Positions 8,920-17,744 are shown, counted from the stretch's first letter. The stretch: 64,000 nucleotides of DNA from Paenibacillus profundus (GCF_021369635.1 NZ_JAJNBZ010000021.1:41201-105200); one strand, 5' to 3'. Numbers and translations: made by a program. The notes: a model not told the origin generated them from the letters alone.

Positions 8920-9209
8920 GTGCATCTTCCTTTGACATATCATTATTTTATCTATAATGTATCATTCCAATGCTATTCATCCCATTCCTTTACATTTTAT
9001 GTAAATCTCATGTGCGTGCTTGAACCTCAGTGAGCGCTCTCTTTTTGCGGGACTCATTGGTGAGGTTGTTTGCGGAAAAAAAGAGATTATCTTAATTGAT
9101 GGCGCCTATAAATCCTCTAGGAAGTGAAGTATTCTCTGTGAATACTAATTATGCTACTATCATGAGTAGTACATAAAGATGGCGACTCACATTTCTTTAA
9201 TACCAGATT

Positions 9210-9323
9210 TTACCATCCTGTATCATGATTCATCAAGGATACGATATCTTGGGACTCTAATGTTGGGACTAGTAGAAGCAGAACTGCAGCAAAAAGAAAA
9301 TATTTGATAAATCGTTTTTTCAT
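9210..9323 (-). CDS. 37-residue exported pro-peptide, probable pheromone of the adjacent RRNPP receptor
   Basis: The ATG at 9323 directly abuts the TAA of the upstream receptor gene, and GGGAGG inside that gene's last codons is its ribosome site. The product starts MKKRFIKYFLF, continues with a hydrophobic AAVLLLLVP core, and ends in SLMNHDTGW. This is the layout of Phr, PapR, NprX and Alo precursors: a positively charged start, a secretion signal and a short polar C-terminus from which the mature peptide is cut. I infer that a 5-10 residue peptide from the C-terminus is re-imported, usually by an Opp system, and binds the TPR domain of the neighbouring receptor. The exact cleavage site cannot be read from sequence. 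Confidence 0.8.
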   Translation of the reverse strand: MKKRFIKYFLFAAVLLLLVPTLESQDIVSLMNHDTGW

Positions 9324-10613
9324 TTATATTCCTCCCTGTATAGAATTACATTGTTGGTAGAGAACTTGGAGTCTTTTTAGAGTATGAACATTCATTTTTT
9401 CATTATTACGTATGTATAAGTTTAATATTGAATCAACACATTCACGCTCCATGGTAATATCATTGACTCTAGCATATCTCAAAGCACTTTCTAAATAGCT
9501 GTCAATTGCACTTTCAAAGTCATTATTCATGAAGTGGTAATCGCCTTTTAGTTTGTAAAACCGGGCTAAATCAGATTTTTTATAGGGGGTATGATACGGC
9601 ATTGTGCTTAGTCTTTCTTCGAATTCCAGCAACTTTTGAATCGCGGGGCGATTTTCAGTTTTTAAGTACAAGATAAGCAACTGAATTACGATATGCAGCA
9701 TCGCGCTCTCTTCGCAATTCAACAGGCACTCTTCAAGCTGAGATATAGCAAAATCAGTATCTCCCTTTTTTGCATGGAGCAACGCCTTACTGAACTTGAC
9801 GTAATCTTTTACTTCGGGATATGAATACTTGCTATATCGATTTAAGTACTCCTCGAATAAGTCATAACGCCCTAAATGAAAATAACAGTTATACAACGTT
9901 GCAATCGAATTCGCCATTAATTTGTGGTCCGTTGTATGTTCTTTGACGACTTTGTTGCATAAACCAATGCTGTCTTCAAATAACCGCAGATTATAAGCAT
10001 GAACGCCTAACTTAAAGTATAGCGTTACTCTTTCTTCAGCAGACAAAAAATTTGCATAGTACAACACATATTTCCCTGATTCATAGGTCGATGCAAGCTT
10101 GGTGAAGTCATCTCGTTCAATAAGATATTGTTGGAGCAGTGCCTTAGCGAGGTAAGGCTGGATGCCATGGGTCCGGCTATATTCAATGATGAGCTTGTAC
10201 AAAGAAAGCTGAGTAGAAGGCGAGTCCATAATTGTACCCGTGAATTTATACAATTCTTCAACGAGCTCGTAGCTTTCCTTTTTTTTGTCACGAAGAAGCT
10301 GAGCGGCAATCTTTGTGGATAGTGACGGATAGCTTATGACCGTTTCTTTGAGTATAGGAAAGAGTACATCAGCTCTTTGTTCAACGGAAAGGTATAATTG
10401 TACAATGTCTGGAAATGGAATGTTATAGGTGCTTGCCAGGGCATGAATCGTTTTAAAGTCGGGACGTTTTGTTTCCCCGTTCTCGATTTTTGAAATTGTA
10501 CCTTTACTGACTCCAGTCAATTCCTCCAGCTGGGCCATTGTTAAATTGGCCTCTTGTCTGCGTTTTTTGATGAAATCGCCAATGGTTGTGAACTGCAGCA
10601 ACTCAGACTTCAT
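9324..10613 (-). CDS. RRNPP-type quorum-sensing regulator (XRE helix-turn-helix plus TPR domain)
   Basis: A 429-residue protein. Residues about 8-65 form an XRE-type DNA-binding domain (IGDFIKKRRQEANLTMAQL, GVSKGTISKIENGE). Residues about 90-429 are a run of helical TPR-like repeats, for example YFKLGVHAYNLRLFEDSIGL and RFYKLKGDYHFMNNDFES. This domain order and length match PlcR, NprR, AimR and the Alo receptors described in Paenibacillus polymyxa, which are intracellular receptors for short secreted peptides. The gene is translationally coupled to an exported peptide gene, the usual partner arrangement. Start: ATG at 10613 behind GAGAGGGTGATGAA. Targets are unknown; a self-regulated promoter is likely. 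Confidence 0.9.
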   Translation of the reverse strand: MKSELLQFTTIGDFIKKRRQEANLTMAQLEELTGVSKGTISKIENGETKRPDFKTIHALASTYNIPFPDIVQLYLSVEQRADVLFPILKETVISYPSLSTKIAAQLLRDKKKESYELVEELYKFTGTIMDSPSTQLSLYKLIIEYSRTHGIQPYLAKALLQQYLIERDDFTKLASTYESGKYVLYYANFLSAEERVTLYFKLGVHAYNLRLFEDSIGLCNKVVKEHTTDHKLMANSIATLYNCYFHLGRYDLFEEYLNRYSKYSYPEVKDYVKFSKALLHAKKGDTDFAISQLEECLLNCEESAMLHIVIQLLILYLKTENRPAIQKLLEFEERLSTMPYHTPYKKSDLARFYKLKGDYHFMNNDFESAIDSYLESALRYARVNDITMERECVDSILNLYIRNNEKMNVHTLKRLQVLYQQCNSIQGGI

Positions 10614-10777
10614 TTCATCACCCTCTCAAATCTATAGGATATCGCATAACAATAATACCAAATATTCCCTCGCAAGTGAATAACCACTGGTCAAAATTAT
10701 CTGTCTAATACCGTCATAGCTTGTCATTGGAGTGAGATTCCTCTGAATGAGCCTCTCACAGTTTCGACTTCCTTTTT

Positions 10778-11030
10778 CCACTCTCCCCGTCATTCAGACG
10801 ATACTCCCATCGTGTGTGACCCTTCGTATCTTTTGCCCAATCTCCCACATTGTCAGGAAAGAATGAAAACGTTGAAAGGCATATGCCTATTCGTGTAGAA
10901 AGCAGGGCATTAAGTAGCCAATGGTATGTTAGTTGTTAATTGTTAGCTTCCCAGCTTATGTGTCTTTCTGAAGGAGGGGGAGAGTGAGGCAAAGGGGCGG
11001 ATGGAGCAGATCACCGTCAGTCTAGACGCG
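10778..11030 (+). repeat. Dispersed intergenic repeat A, copy 1
   Basis: One of four related 240-310 base elements in this window. The left end CCACTCTCCCC with TCATTCAG and the right end CTGAAGGAGGGGGAGAGTGA form inverted arms about 200 bases apart. The interior holds an AGGCATATGCC stem. The right end continues with GCAAAGGGGCGGATG and ACCGTCAGTCT, shared with the other copies. This copy fills most of the 560-base gap between the receptor gene and the efe operon. No coding capacity is visible. Confidence 0.8.
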
Positions 11031-11077
11031 TCAAAAGGCTTCCAATATAAGGGGAGAACAAATTTTTGCCTTAGTTA

Positions 11078-11106
11078 TTGACGGGACCATTTTATGGTTT
11101 TATTAT
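11078..11106 (+). promoter_or_regulatory. Predicted promoter of the efe operon
   Basis: TTGACG at 11078-11083 and TATTAT at 11101-11106 with a 17-base spacer, upstream of an iron box and the efeO start. Confidence 0.65.
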
Positions 11107-11119
11107 AATAAAATGATAT

Positions 11120-11134
11120 CGAGAATCATTATCA
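11120..11134 (+). promoter_or_regulatory. Fur box of the efe operon
   Basis: CGAGAATCATTATCA matches the 7-1-7 Fur consensus TGATAATNATTATCA at 13 of 15 positions. It lies 13 bases after the predicted -10 box, so Fur with iron would block transcription start. Confidence 0.85.
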
Positions 11135-11177
11135 TTTACATGCTGTTGAATGATACCAATTTAGAGGAGTGTCTCAT

Positions 11178-12065
11178 ATGAATTTCCGTAATGCCATCCC
11201 TGCCGCAGTTTTTGCTGCAACTCTGCTTGTATCCGGTTGTGGCTCCGGATCTGGCGCAGATGATAATAAAGCCGTATCACAAACGCCTGATCAAACGCCA
11301 CCTTCCAACACGGCGGCTGATAACGCCTCAGGGAATAAAGAAGATTTCAAGGTTGCGATTGATCAATATCGTCAATATGTGGTCGAAGAATGCGACGAAT
11401 TCGTAAAATTAACAGGTGAGTTCACAGCGGCCGTCAAATCCGGTGATATTGAAAAAGCGAAATCTTTATATGCTCCCGCTCGCATGCACTATGAACGAAT
11501 CGAACCGATTGCGGAAGCGCTGGGGGATCTCGATCCGAACATCGATGCCCGCGAGAATGATGTGGAAGAACAAGAGTGGCGCGGTTTTCACCGGATTGAG
11601 AAGGCGCTCTGGGAACAGAAGACTACAGATGGACAGCAAGAGTATGCAGATCGCTTGTTAAGTGACGCGAAGCTGCTGCGCGCCAAGGTGGAAACGGCCG
11701 AGATTGATGCTTCATTGTTAGTGACAGGAGCAGTCGAGCTGTTAAATGAAGTGTCTACCTCCAAAGTGACGGGCGAGGAGGAAAGATATTCGCATACCGA
11801 TCTGTATGACTTTGCAGCGAACGTAGAAGGCGCCCAGAAAATCTATGAATTGCTGAAGCCGCAGCTGGAGAAGAAGGATGCAGAGCTTGAGAAGCAGATC
11901 GGCGCCAGATTTGCGGCATTGAATAATGAATTGGCTCCTTTCAAAAAAGGAGATGGCTACGTATCCTATACAGAGCTGAAACAGGACGAGGTGCGCAAGC
12001 TGAGCCAGAACCTTGATGCATTGGCCGAACCGCTGTCCAATATGGGGAAATTGCTGGGAGTGTAA
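11178..12065 (+). CDS. efeO: EfeO-type iron-binding lipoprotein with M75 domain
   Basis: A 295-residue lipoprotein. The signal peptide ends in lipobox VSGC (Cys21). An imelysin/M75-type helical domain follows, with the family motif H138RIE141 in RGFHRIEKALWE. In EfeUOB systems EfeO binds iron outside the membrane and passes it to the EfeU permease. A GTG at 11169 is in frame, but GAGGAG eight bases before the ATG at 11178 supports the later start, which also begins the signal peptide cleanly. It is the first gene of a Fur-boxed operon, with efeB three bases downstream. Confidence 0.93.
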   Translation: MNFRNAIPAAVFAATLLVSGCGSGSGADDNKAVSQTPDQTPPSNTAADNASGNKEDFKVAIDQYRQYVVEECDEFVKLTGEFTAAVKSGDIEKAKSLYAPARMHYERIEPIAEALGDLDPNIDARENDVEEQEWRGFHRIEKALWEQKTTDGQQEYADRLLSDAKLLRAKVETAEIDASLLVTGAVELLNEVSTSKVTGEEERYSHTDLYDFAANVEGAQKIYELLKPQLEKKDAELEKQIGARFAALNNELAPFKKGDGYVSYTELKQDEVRKLSQNLDALAEPLSNMGKLLGV

Positions 12066-12068
12066 GCG

Positions 12069-13379
12069 ATGAGTAAGAAACAACAGGGAACTAACGATTA
12101 TGGATTAAGTTCGGAACGTAAAGGCAAACAATTAAGCCGGCGAGAGCTGCTGAAATTAGCGGGTGTCGGCGGTATTGGCTTGATGCTGGGCGGTACTGGT
12201 GTAGGCAGCATATTGTCTGTCACGGGCGGCAAGAGTCAATCCTCTTCTGCTGCAAACGGTGGCTCCGCCAAGGAGTCCATTGTGCCCTTCTATGGTTCTC
12301 ATCAAGCGGGAATCGCAACACCTGCTCAGAATTTCCTCTGCTTTGGTTCATTTGATCTGACTGCTTCGTCTTTAAGCGAGGTCCGGAAGCTGTTCCAGGC
12401 GTGGACGAAGGCAGCAGCCGCCATGACATCCGGCCAGATGATAGGCGAGATCAATGACTATCCCAATATGCCGCCCTCGGATACCGGTGAAGCGGCGGGC
12501 CTGTCTCCGTCTCGAATGACGATCACGTTTGGCGCAGGGCCGTCATTATTTGATAGCCGGTTCGGCTTGGCCGGCAAGCGGCCTGCCGCTTTTCCGGATC
12601 TGCCCGTATTCCGCGCGGATGATATCCAGCCGCAATGGTCGGGCGGAGATCTGTGCGTTCAAGTATGCGCAGACGATCTTCAGGTAGCCTTCCACGCGCT
12701 GCGCAACATGGCTCGAATTGCGCGTGGAACGGCCGTGCTGCGGTGGACGCAGGACGGCTTTCAACGTTCTGGCCAAGCCGATACCTCCGGGGGCACGCCG
12801 CGCAACCTGATGGGATTCAAGGATGGAACCGGGAATCCGGATACAACGGATGCAGCGAAGATGAATGAGACGGTATGGATTCAGCCTGGGACAGGCGCAT
12901 CTTGGATGGAGGGCGGCAGTTATATGGTCGTCCGCCGGATACGGATGCGTATCGAGATATGGGACCGTTCCACTCTGCAGGACCAGGAAGTGACCTTCGG
13001 ACGTTATCGAACAACGGGCGCCCCTCTCGGCGGCCAAGATGAGTTCGACCCTCTTGATCTGGAGAAGTGCGACGCCTCAGGCAATCTGGTCATCCCGGAG
13101 ACGGCACATTCCAGATTGGCGCACATGAATGGCAAGGTGCAAATATTGCGCCGCGCCTTTTCGTATTCTAGCGGCATTGATGCGAAGACCGGGCAGATTG
13201 ATGCGGGCTTGTTCTTTATCTGCTTCCAGCAAGATCTGCGCAAGCAGTTCATGCCGATGCAGCATAAGCTGGCGGCCGCGGATAAGTTGAATGAATATAT
13301 CGTGCATGTAGGTAGCGCCACATTTGCCTGCTTCCCCGGAGCTCGTGAAGGAGGATATATCGGGGAGACGCTCTTTTGA
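12069..13379 (+). CDS. efeB: EfeB, Tat-exported Dyp-type haem peroxidase
   Basis: A 436-residue protein. The N-terminus carries a twin-arginine signal (SRRELLKLAG, Arg24-Arg25) followed by a hydrophobic glycine-rich stretch. The Dyp-type peroxidase signature GFKDGTGNP is at residues 249-257, with catalytic Asp252, and a haem-side histidine region HSRLAHMNG lies near 355. EfeB is folded with haem in the cytoplasm, exported by Tat, and acts with EfeO and EfeU in iron uptake, by ferrous oxidation or haem use. It begins three bases after efeO and its TGA lies 29 bases before the chosen efeU start. Confidence 0.95.
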   Translation: MSKKQQGTNDYGLSSERKGKQLSRRELLKLAGVGGIGLMLGGTGVGSILSVTGGKSQSSSAANGGSAKESIVPFYGSHQAGIATPAQNFLCFGSFDLTASSLSEVRKLFQAWTKAAAAMTSGQMIGEINDYPNMPPSDTGEAAGLSPSRMTITFGAGPSLFDSRFGLAGKRPAAFPDLPVFRADDIQPQWSGGDLCVQVCADDLQVAFHALRNMARIARGTAVLRWTQDGFQRSGQADTSGGTPRNLMGFKDGTGNPDTTDAAKMNETVWIQPGTGASWMEGGSYMVVRRIRMRIEIWDRSTLQDQEVTFGRYRTTGAPLGGQDEFDPLDLEKCDASGNLVIPETAHSRLAHMNGKVQILRRAFSYSSGIDAKTGQIDAGLFFICFQQDLRKQFMPMQHKLAAADKLNEYIVHVGSATFACFPGAREGGYIGETLF

Positions 13380-13408
13380 ACATGCATTTATTAGGAAGGA
13401 AGGTCTCC

Positions 13409-15187
13409 ATGCGTTATACGCACAGTGGAATCATTAGAAAAATGATAGCCGTACTTATCGTAAGTATGTTGCTTGTACCGGCGGAGTGGTCGGCGGCAGA
13501 AGGGGCTAGCTCCCCTGTTGACCAGTTGCTGCCCTTAGTCGGGGGAGCGCTTGTTGAAGCCGGGCAGCAGAATTGGGAGATGGCTTCCAAGGAGCTTGAG
13601 CAGTTCGGCCAATTATGGAACGGCGTCAAATCAGCCTCCGAGTTAACAAGCGCCATCGATTCGGAGTTGGCTGCGGCGGCTGATGCTGTGCAGCAGAAGG
13701 ATCTGAAGCAAGCGAAGGAAAGCTTATCCGGATTGGCCAAGAAGGTAAATGAATATGTGGATGGCACGCAGGAGCAACAAGCCAAGCCTTCCGGCAAGGA
13801 CGTTGCCGAGATGCTGTTGGGCATGGTGAAGAAGACTCATGACAGTCTGAAGCAGGGCGCAATCGAGCAGGCACAGAAGGATTATCGGACTATCGTTAAC
13901 GACTGGAAGAAGATTGAGAATCCGATTCGCAATGATAACTTTACGGTATACAGCCAGCTTGAGACAAAGATGACATTGATACGGGTTGCTCTGCAAGCCG
14001 AACCTCCCAAGCCGGAGCAGGCAGACAGTGAATTGACGCAATTAACTTCGGTGTTGAAGGATTACACAGCCGGGAAGCTGGACGGAGCCTCGGACTCCAC
14101 TTCAGGCAGTCATCGCTTGACGGATGCCATTGCATTGCTGCAGCAGGCGGATCAAGCTGTAGAGGCGGGAGATGCTGATCTGGCTTCGCAGCATATGCAA
14201 GCCTTTATCTCGATGTGGCCGTCAGTTGAAGGCGAGGTATCCATCTCATCTGCAACCGTCTATACGGATACAGAGAATCAAATGTCGGAAGCACAGGGCT
14301 ATTTGCTGTCGAGCCCGCCGAATCTGGAGAAAGCGCAGGATGTTATCGGCCAGATGAAGCAAGCTTTGGAGCCGATAGCAATCACATCCTCTTATACAGC
14401 TTGGGATGCTGCCGTAATATTGCTTAGAGAAGGCTTGGAAGCAATTTTAGTGCTTGCCGCTTTATTGGCCTATGTGAAACGAACGGACAACAAAACGGCA
14501 CGCAACTATATATGGGCCGGTTCAGGCGCTGGTCTAGTTCTTAGCGGGGTTTTGGCGATTGTGCTGACCTATGCGATTTCGCAAGCCGCATCAGGCAGCG
14601 CGCGCGAATTGATCGAAGGCATCACGGGATTAGTTGCGGTCGTGATGATGCTAACCATCGGGAATTGGCTGCATAGCAAGTCTAGCATGGCGTCATGGAA
14701 TGCTTATATTAGCAAGCAGGTAGATGGCGCTTTAGCCAGAGGAAGCCTGTGGTCTCTGTTCGCGGTAGCGGGACTCGCAATTTTGAGGGAAGGCGCCGAA
14801 ACAGCCATCTTCTACATCGGCATGGCGCCGTCTATCGAGCCGCTGCAGCTGGCGATTGGTATAGGCGGGGCATTGCTGGCGCTCGTCGTCCTTGGTTTCG
14901 CTATCATTCATTTCAGTGCGAAGCTGCCGATTCGGCCGTTCTTTATGGCGGCTACCGCGCTTATCTATTATTTGGTGATTCGCTTCTTGGGCGAGAGTAT
15001 CCATGCCTTACAAGTAGCAGGGAAGCTGTCTGCCCATAGTCAGGCAGGACTGCCTTCAATCGGATGGCTGGGGGCTTATCCGACCTGGGAGACATTTGTG
15101 CCGCAGCTTGCAGCTTTGCTGTTCATTATGTTCATGCTTCTGCGCGGGTCTTTGGGCAAAGGCAAGCAGCAGAAGAGTATGGGTTAG
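13409..15187 (+). CDS. efeU: EfeU, FTR1-family iron permease with extracellular N-terminal domain
   Basis: A 592-residue membrane protein. A signal peptide is followed by a long, mostly helical extracytoplasmic region (about residues 35-320) of repeated QADQAVEAGDADLA-like segments. The FTR1 permease domain has seven hydrophobic segments and the two ferric-binding motifs REGLE (Arg340-Glu344) and REGAE (Arg460-Glu464). These motifs are required for iron passage in FTR1 proteins. The frame is open from a TTG at 13376, but AGGAAGGAAGG just before the ATG at 13409 marks the start. It is the last gene of efeO-efeB-efeU, followed by a strong terminator. Confidence 0.93.
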   Translation: MRYTHSGIIRKMIAVLIVSMLLVPAEWSAAEGASSPVDQLLPLVGGALVEAGQQNWEMASKELEQFGQLWNGVKSASELTSAIDSELAAAADAVQQKDLKQAKESLSGLAKKVNEYVDGTQEQQAKPSGKDVAEMLLGMVKKTHDSLKQGAIEQAQKDYRTIVNDWKKIENPIRNDNFTVYSQLETKMTLIRVALQAEPPKPEQADSELTQLTSVLKDYTAGKLDGASDSTSGSHRLTDAIALLQQADQAVEAGDADLASQHMQAFISMWPSVEGEVSISSATVYTDTENQMSEAQGYLLSSPPNLEKAQDVIGQMKQALEPIAITSSYTAWDAAVILLREGLEAILVLAALLAYVKRTDNKTARNYIWAGSGAGLVLSGVLAIVLTYAISQAASGSARELIEGITGLVAVVMMLTIGNWLHSKSSMASWNAYISKQVDGALARGSLWSLFAVAGLAILREGAETAIFYIGMAPSIEPLQLAIGIGGALLALVVLGFAIIHFSAKLPIRPFFMAATALIYYLVIRFLGESIHALQVAGKLSAHSQAGLPSIGWLGAYPTWETFVPQLAALLFIMFMLLRGSLGKGKQQKSMG

Positions 15188-15223
15188 TTAGAAGGCTGCT
15201 AATTGCAGACTGCCCTCCAACAC

Positions 15224-15250
15224 AAAGGACGGACCGGATCCGTCCTTTTC
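15224..15250 (+). terminator. Terminator of the efe operon
   Basis: AAAGGACGGA pairs with TCCGTCCTTT around a short CCGGA loop, followed by TTCCC. It lies 36 bases after the efeU stop. Confidence 0.85.
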
Positions 15251-15374
15251 CCTTATCTTGCATTGGATTTCATCCAGTTAAAATGCAATAGGTAACTCCC
15301 AGTGACAGGTTTGATTGGAAATGATCCAGTGTTTTCGCTCCATTTCATCTGTTATAGTTAGAAAGGAGTCACAT

Positions 15375-15447
15375 CCACTGGACAAAATGCAGTCTGCAAG
15401 CCGTTTAGCTGCTCCATCCGCACATTTGACTGTACGTTTTCCAATGG
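15375..15447. repeat. 73-base dispersed repeat B, copy 1
   Basis: Matches 60239-60311 without gaps at 55 of 73 positions by eye. The element opens with CCACTGGA and closes with TCCAATGG, an imperfect inverted pair, and shares AAATGCAGTC and GTTTTCCAATGG with its partner. It lies between the efe terminator and the convergent ypsA gene. The 290-base gap holds nothing else I can support. Confidence 0.6.
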
Positions 15448-15478
15448 AAACTACCTCGACCGCAGGCAACAGGGCAGC

Positions 15479-16048
15479 TCAACTCATATATTCGCCGAAT
15501 TCATAGCTCTGCTCCTCATCCGCGATGGCCTGAATCTCTTCCGAGCCGATATTCAAATAGATATAGCCGTCTTGCGCCTGCTTTTTCAGCGCGCGTTCCT
15601 TGACGAACTTGGGACTCGCATCGCCGGCGTCTTCATCATAGACGAGCAGGATGCCATCTGTTTTGCGGAATAACAGCTCATCCCGGGCGACGAACTGCCA
15701 TTTTCCGATATAAGGCCCGTTGCTCACCGCTCTATAGTAATCAACCCCTTGCAGGATTTGCTCGAAATACGTTTTTTTCTCGTCGCTCCATTGCTCCTCC
15801 GGTTGGCTGTAGGCCGTGATGATAGAACATTTCAAATGCGGATACTGCGCCTTCAGCGAGATGGCTGCTTCGCATGCCCATAGATCGACCCCGTACTGGC
15901 CGGGGGTGATGACCCATTCCAGCCCTTCTTCCAGCAGGGGGATCAATCTGGCTGCAATGGCTTTGCGGATATAGGGGATTCCTTTATGTTTATTGCCGTA
16001 AATACCGAGCTCGTGCGCGCGGTAGCCGGTAATCAGAAGATTTTTCAC
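15479..16048 (-). CDS. ypsA: YpsA family protein (DUF1273, SLOG superfamily)
   Basis: A 189-residue protein resembling Bacillus subtilis YpsA: NLLITGYRAHELGIY at the start, LEEGLEWVITPGQYGVDLWACEAA near residue 55, and a DGILLVYDEDAGDASPKFV core near 140. SLOG proteins have a Rossmann-like fold that binds nucleotide-type ligands; YpsA has been linked to cell division and oxidative stress in Bacillus and Staphylococcus. The frame opens at an ATG at 16072, but GGAGG and nine bases of spacing precede the GTG at 16048, where alignment with YpsA also begins. Confidence 0.85.
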   Translation of the reverse strand: MKNLLITGYRAHELGIYGNKHKGIPYIRKAIAARLIPLLEEGLEWVITPGQYGVDLWACEAAISLKAQYPHLKCSIITAYSQPEEQWSDEKKTYFEQILQGVDYYRAVSNGPYIGKWQFVARDELLFRKTDGILLVYDEDAGDASPKFVKERALKKQAQDGYIYLNIGSEEIQAIADEEQSYEFGEYMS

Positions 16049-16257
16049 ACCGAAATTCCTCCACTTATACAATAGTAGAACGCTCTATTTAGTATTATAC
16101 CTTTGTCGAATAAAGAATGTTAACGCACGGAAATATAGTTCGAATAGACCATATATTCAGGACCTCGATTTTGCCTACTTGGGTCTAAATTCCCTGTTAC
16201 GTCCCCTTGCCAATTGGTTAATATGAGTAAGAATACAAATCTTAGGGGGACAATCGC

Positions 16258-17109
16258 TTGAAGAAGTGGACAGCAGTATTATTATCAGCAATTTTGTTAC
16301 TAGGAATCACGGCATGCGGCAACGCGAAGGAAGCAACAGGGGGGAATAACACGGCTGCCGAACAACCGGCGGGTGAGACAAAAGAGACCGCGGCGGCGCC
16401 GACCGTAGATGAACTGATTCAGAAGACAACGGATGCCAGCAAAGACTTGAAGAGCTTCTCTATGGACGCTCAAATCAAGCAAAATATAACGGTAAGCCAA
16501 GGCGACCAAAAGCAAGAGCAGAAGGTCGACATGCAGATGAAGACAGACATGACCAAAGAGCCGCTGAATATGTACCAGGAAATTAAAATGTCCATCCCGG
16601 ATCAAGGGGAACAGGATATTAAGCAGTATATTACGCAAGAAGGCATTTACTCGCAAGTCGGCGGAACTTGGACGAAGGTTCCGGACGAGATGAAGGATCA
16701 ATTGATGGCAACCGTTGAGGCATCTGCCAAACCGGAGCAGCAGCTGGAACAATTCAAATCGATCTCCAAAGACGCGAAGGTGTCGGTTGAAGGGAACGAA
16801 TATGTGCTGTCTGCCGATTTGTCCGGTGAAGGCTTGAAGGAACTGGCCAAGTCCCTGATGAGCCAATCGGGCAATGACCCGCAAACGGCTGCTTTGATGG
16901 AGCAAATGAACATCAAAAACATCAAAATTACGTATGGCGTGAATAAAGATACGTATTTGCCTACGAAGTCCGACGTCAACATGACGATGGACATGGAGCA
17001 GGATGGTCAAGGGATGTCTTTGGAGATGGTACTGACAAGCACTTTCTCCAAGCATAATGAAGTCGGCGAGATCAAAGTGCCGCAAGAGGTGCTGGACAGC
17101 GCCAAGTAA
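16258..17109 (+). CDS. DUF6612-like lipoprotein
   Basis: A 283-residue lipoprotein with lipobox ITAC (Cys20) and a TTG start behind AGGGGGA. After a low-complexity linker to about residue 48, the domain starts PTVDELIQKTTDASKDLKSFSMD and ends HNEVGEIKVPQEVLDSAK. Such proteins of Gram-positive bacteria resemble LppX/LolA-like lipid-carrier folds in layout, but a function is not shown. A decayed copy follows 81 bases downstream, and even the leader TACAAATCTTAGGGGG is repeated, so the pair arose by tandem duplication. Its own terminator separates the two. Confidence 0.8.
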   Translation: MKKWTAVLLSAILLLGITACGNAKEATGGNNTAAEQPAGETKETAAAPTVDELIQKTTDASKDLKSFSMDAQIKQNITVSQGDQKQEQKVDMQMKTDMTKEPLNMYQEIKMSIPDQGEQDIKQYITQEGIYSQVGGTWTKVPDEMKDQLMATVEASAKPEQQLEQFKSISKDAKVSVEGNEYVLSADLSGEGLKELAKSLMSQSGNDPQTAALMEQMNIKNIKITYGVNKDTYLPTKSDVNMTMDMEQDGQGMSLEMVLTSTFSKHNEVGEIKVPQEVLDSAK

Positions 17110-17119
17110 GACAGACGAC

Positions 17120-17150
17120 ACCGTCGGATCCTCTGGATTCGGCGGTTTTT
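17120..17150 (+). terminator. Terminator after the DUF6612-like lipoprotein
   Basis: ACCGTCGGATCC pairs with GGATTCGGCGGT (two G-T pairs) around a TCT loop, followed by TTTT. Confidence 0.85.
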
Positions 17151-17190
17151 CTCTATTACACCCTTTTACAAATCTTAGGGGGGTAACCGC

Positions 17191-17726
17191 TTGGAAAAAT
17201 GGACAGCAGCATTATTGTTAGCCATATTGGCACTAGGAATCACTGCATGTGGCGGCGCGGAGGAAGCAACAGGGTGGAATACCACGACTGCCGAACAGAA
17301 GGAGGCGACGCCGACCGTAGATGAATTGATTCAAAAGTCAATGGAGGCTGGAAAAAGCTTGAAGAGCTTCTCTGTGGAGCGTCATATGAAGAAAGATGTG
17401 ACAATTAGCCAAGGCGATCAAAAGCAAGATATGAAGTTCGGCCGGAAGATAAAGATCGATCTGAACAGAGAGCCGTTGCAAGTGTATCAGGAATTAATCA
17501 TACTCGGTCAGAATCAAGATTTTGCACTTAAGCAGTATGCTGTCAACGGAAGAGGGTAAATAAAGAAACGTATTTGCCTACGACGTCGGACGTGAACATG
17601 ACGATGATCATGGAGCAGGGCGATCAGACCGCTTTTGTTGATGTGGTGATGTCAGCTGCTTTCTCCAGACATAATGAAGTCGGCGAGATCAAAGTGCCGC
17701 AAGAGGTATTGGACAGCGCCAAGTAG
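17191..17726 (+). pseudogene. Decayed tandem copy of the DUF6612-like lipoprotein
   Basis: The first 122 codons copy the upstream gene (lipobox ITAC, PTVDELIQKSMEAGKSLKSF, KQYAVN) and stop at TAA 17557-17559. The missing C-terminal part continues in another frame from about 17560 (NKETYLPTTSDVNMTM through HNEVGEIKVPQEVLDSAK, ending at TAG 17724-17726). About 100 codons equivalent to residues 126-227 of the intact copy are deleted and the join is out of frame. The strong ribosome site and TTG start remain, so a truncated lipoprotein could still be made, but the domain is broken. Confidence 0.85.
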
Positions 17727-17744
17727 GACAGATGACATATGACA

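Noticed and set aside
15278..15469. 63-codon minus-strand ORF (and an overlapping plus-strand ORF) after the efe operon
   Set aside because: Both cover repeat B; the second copy at 60239 does not keep either frame, and no ribosome site is present.
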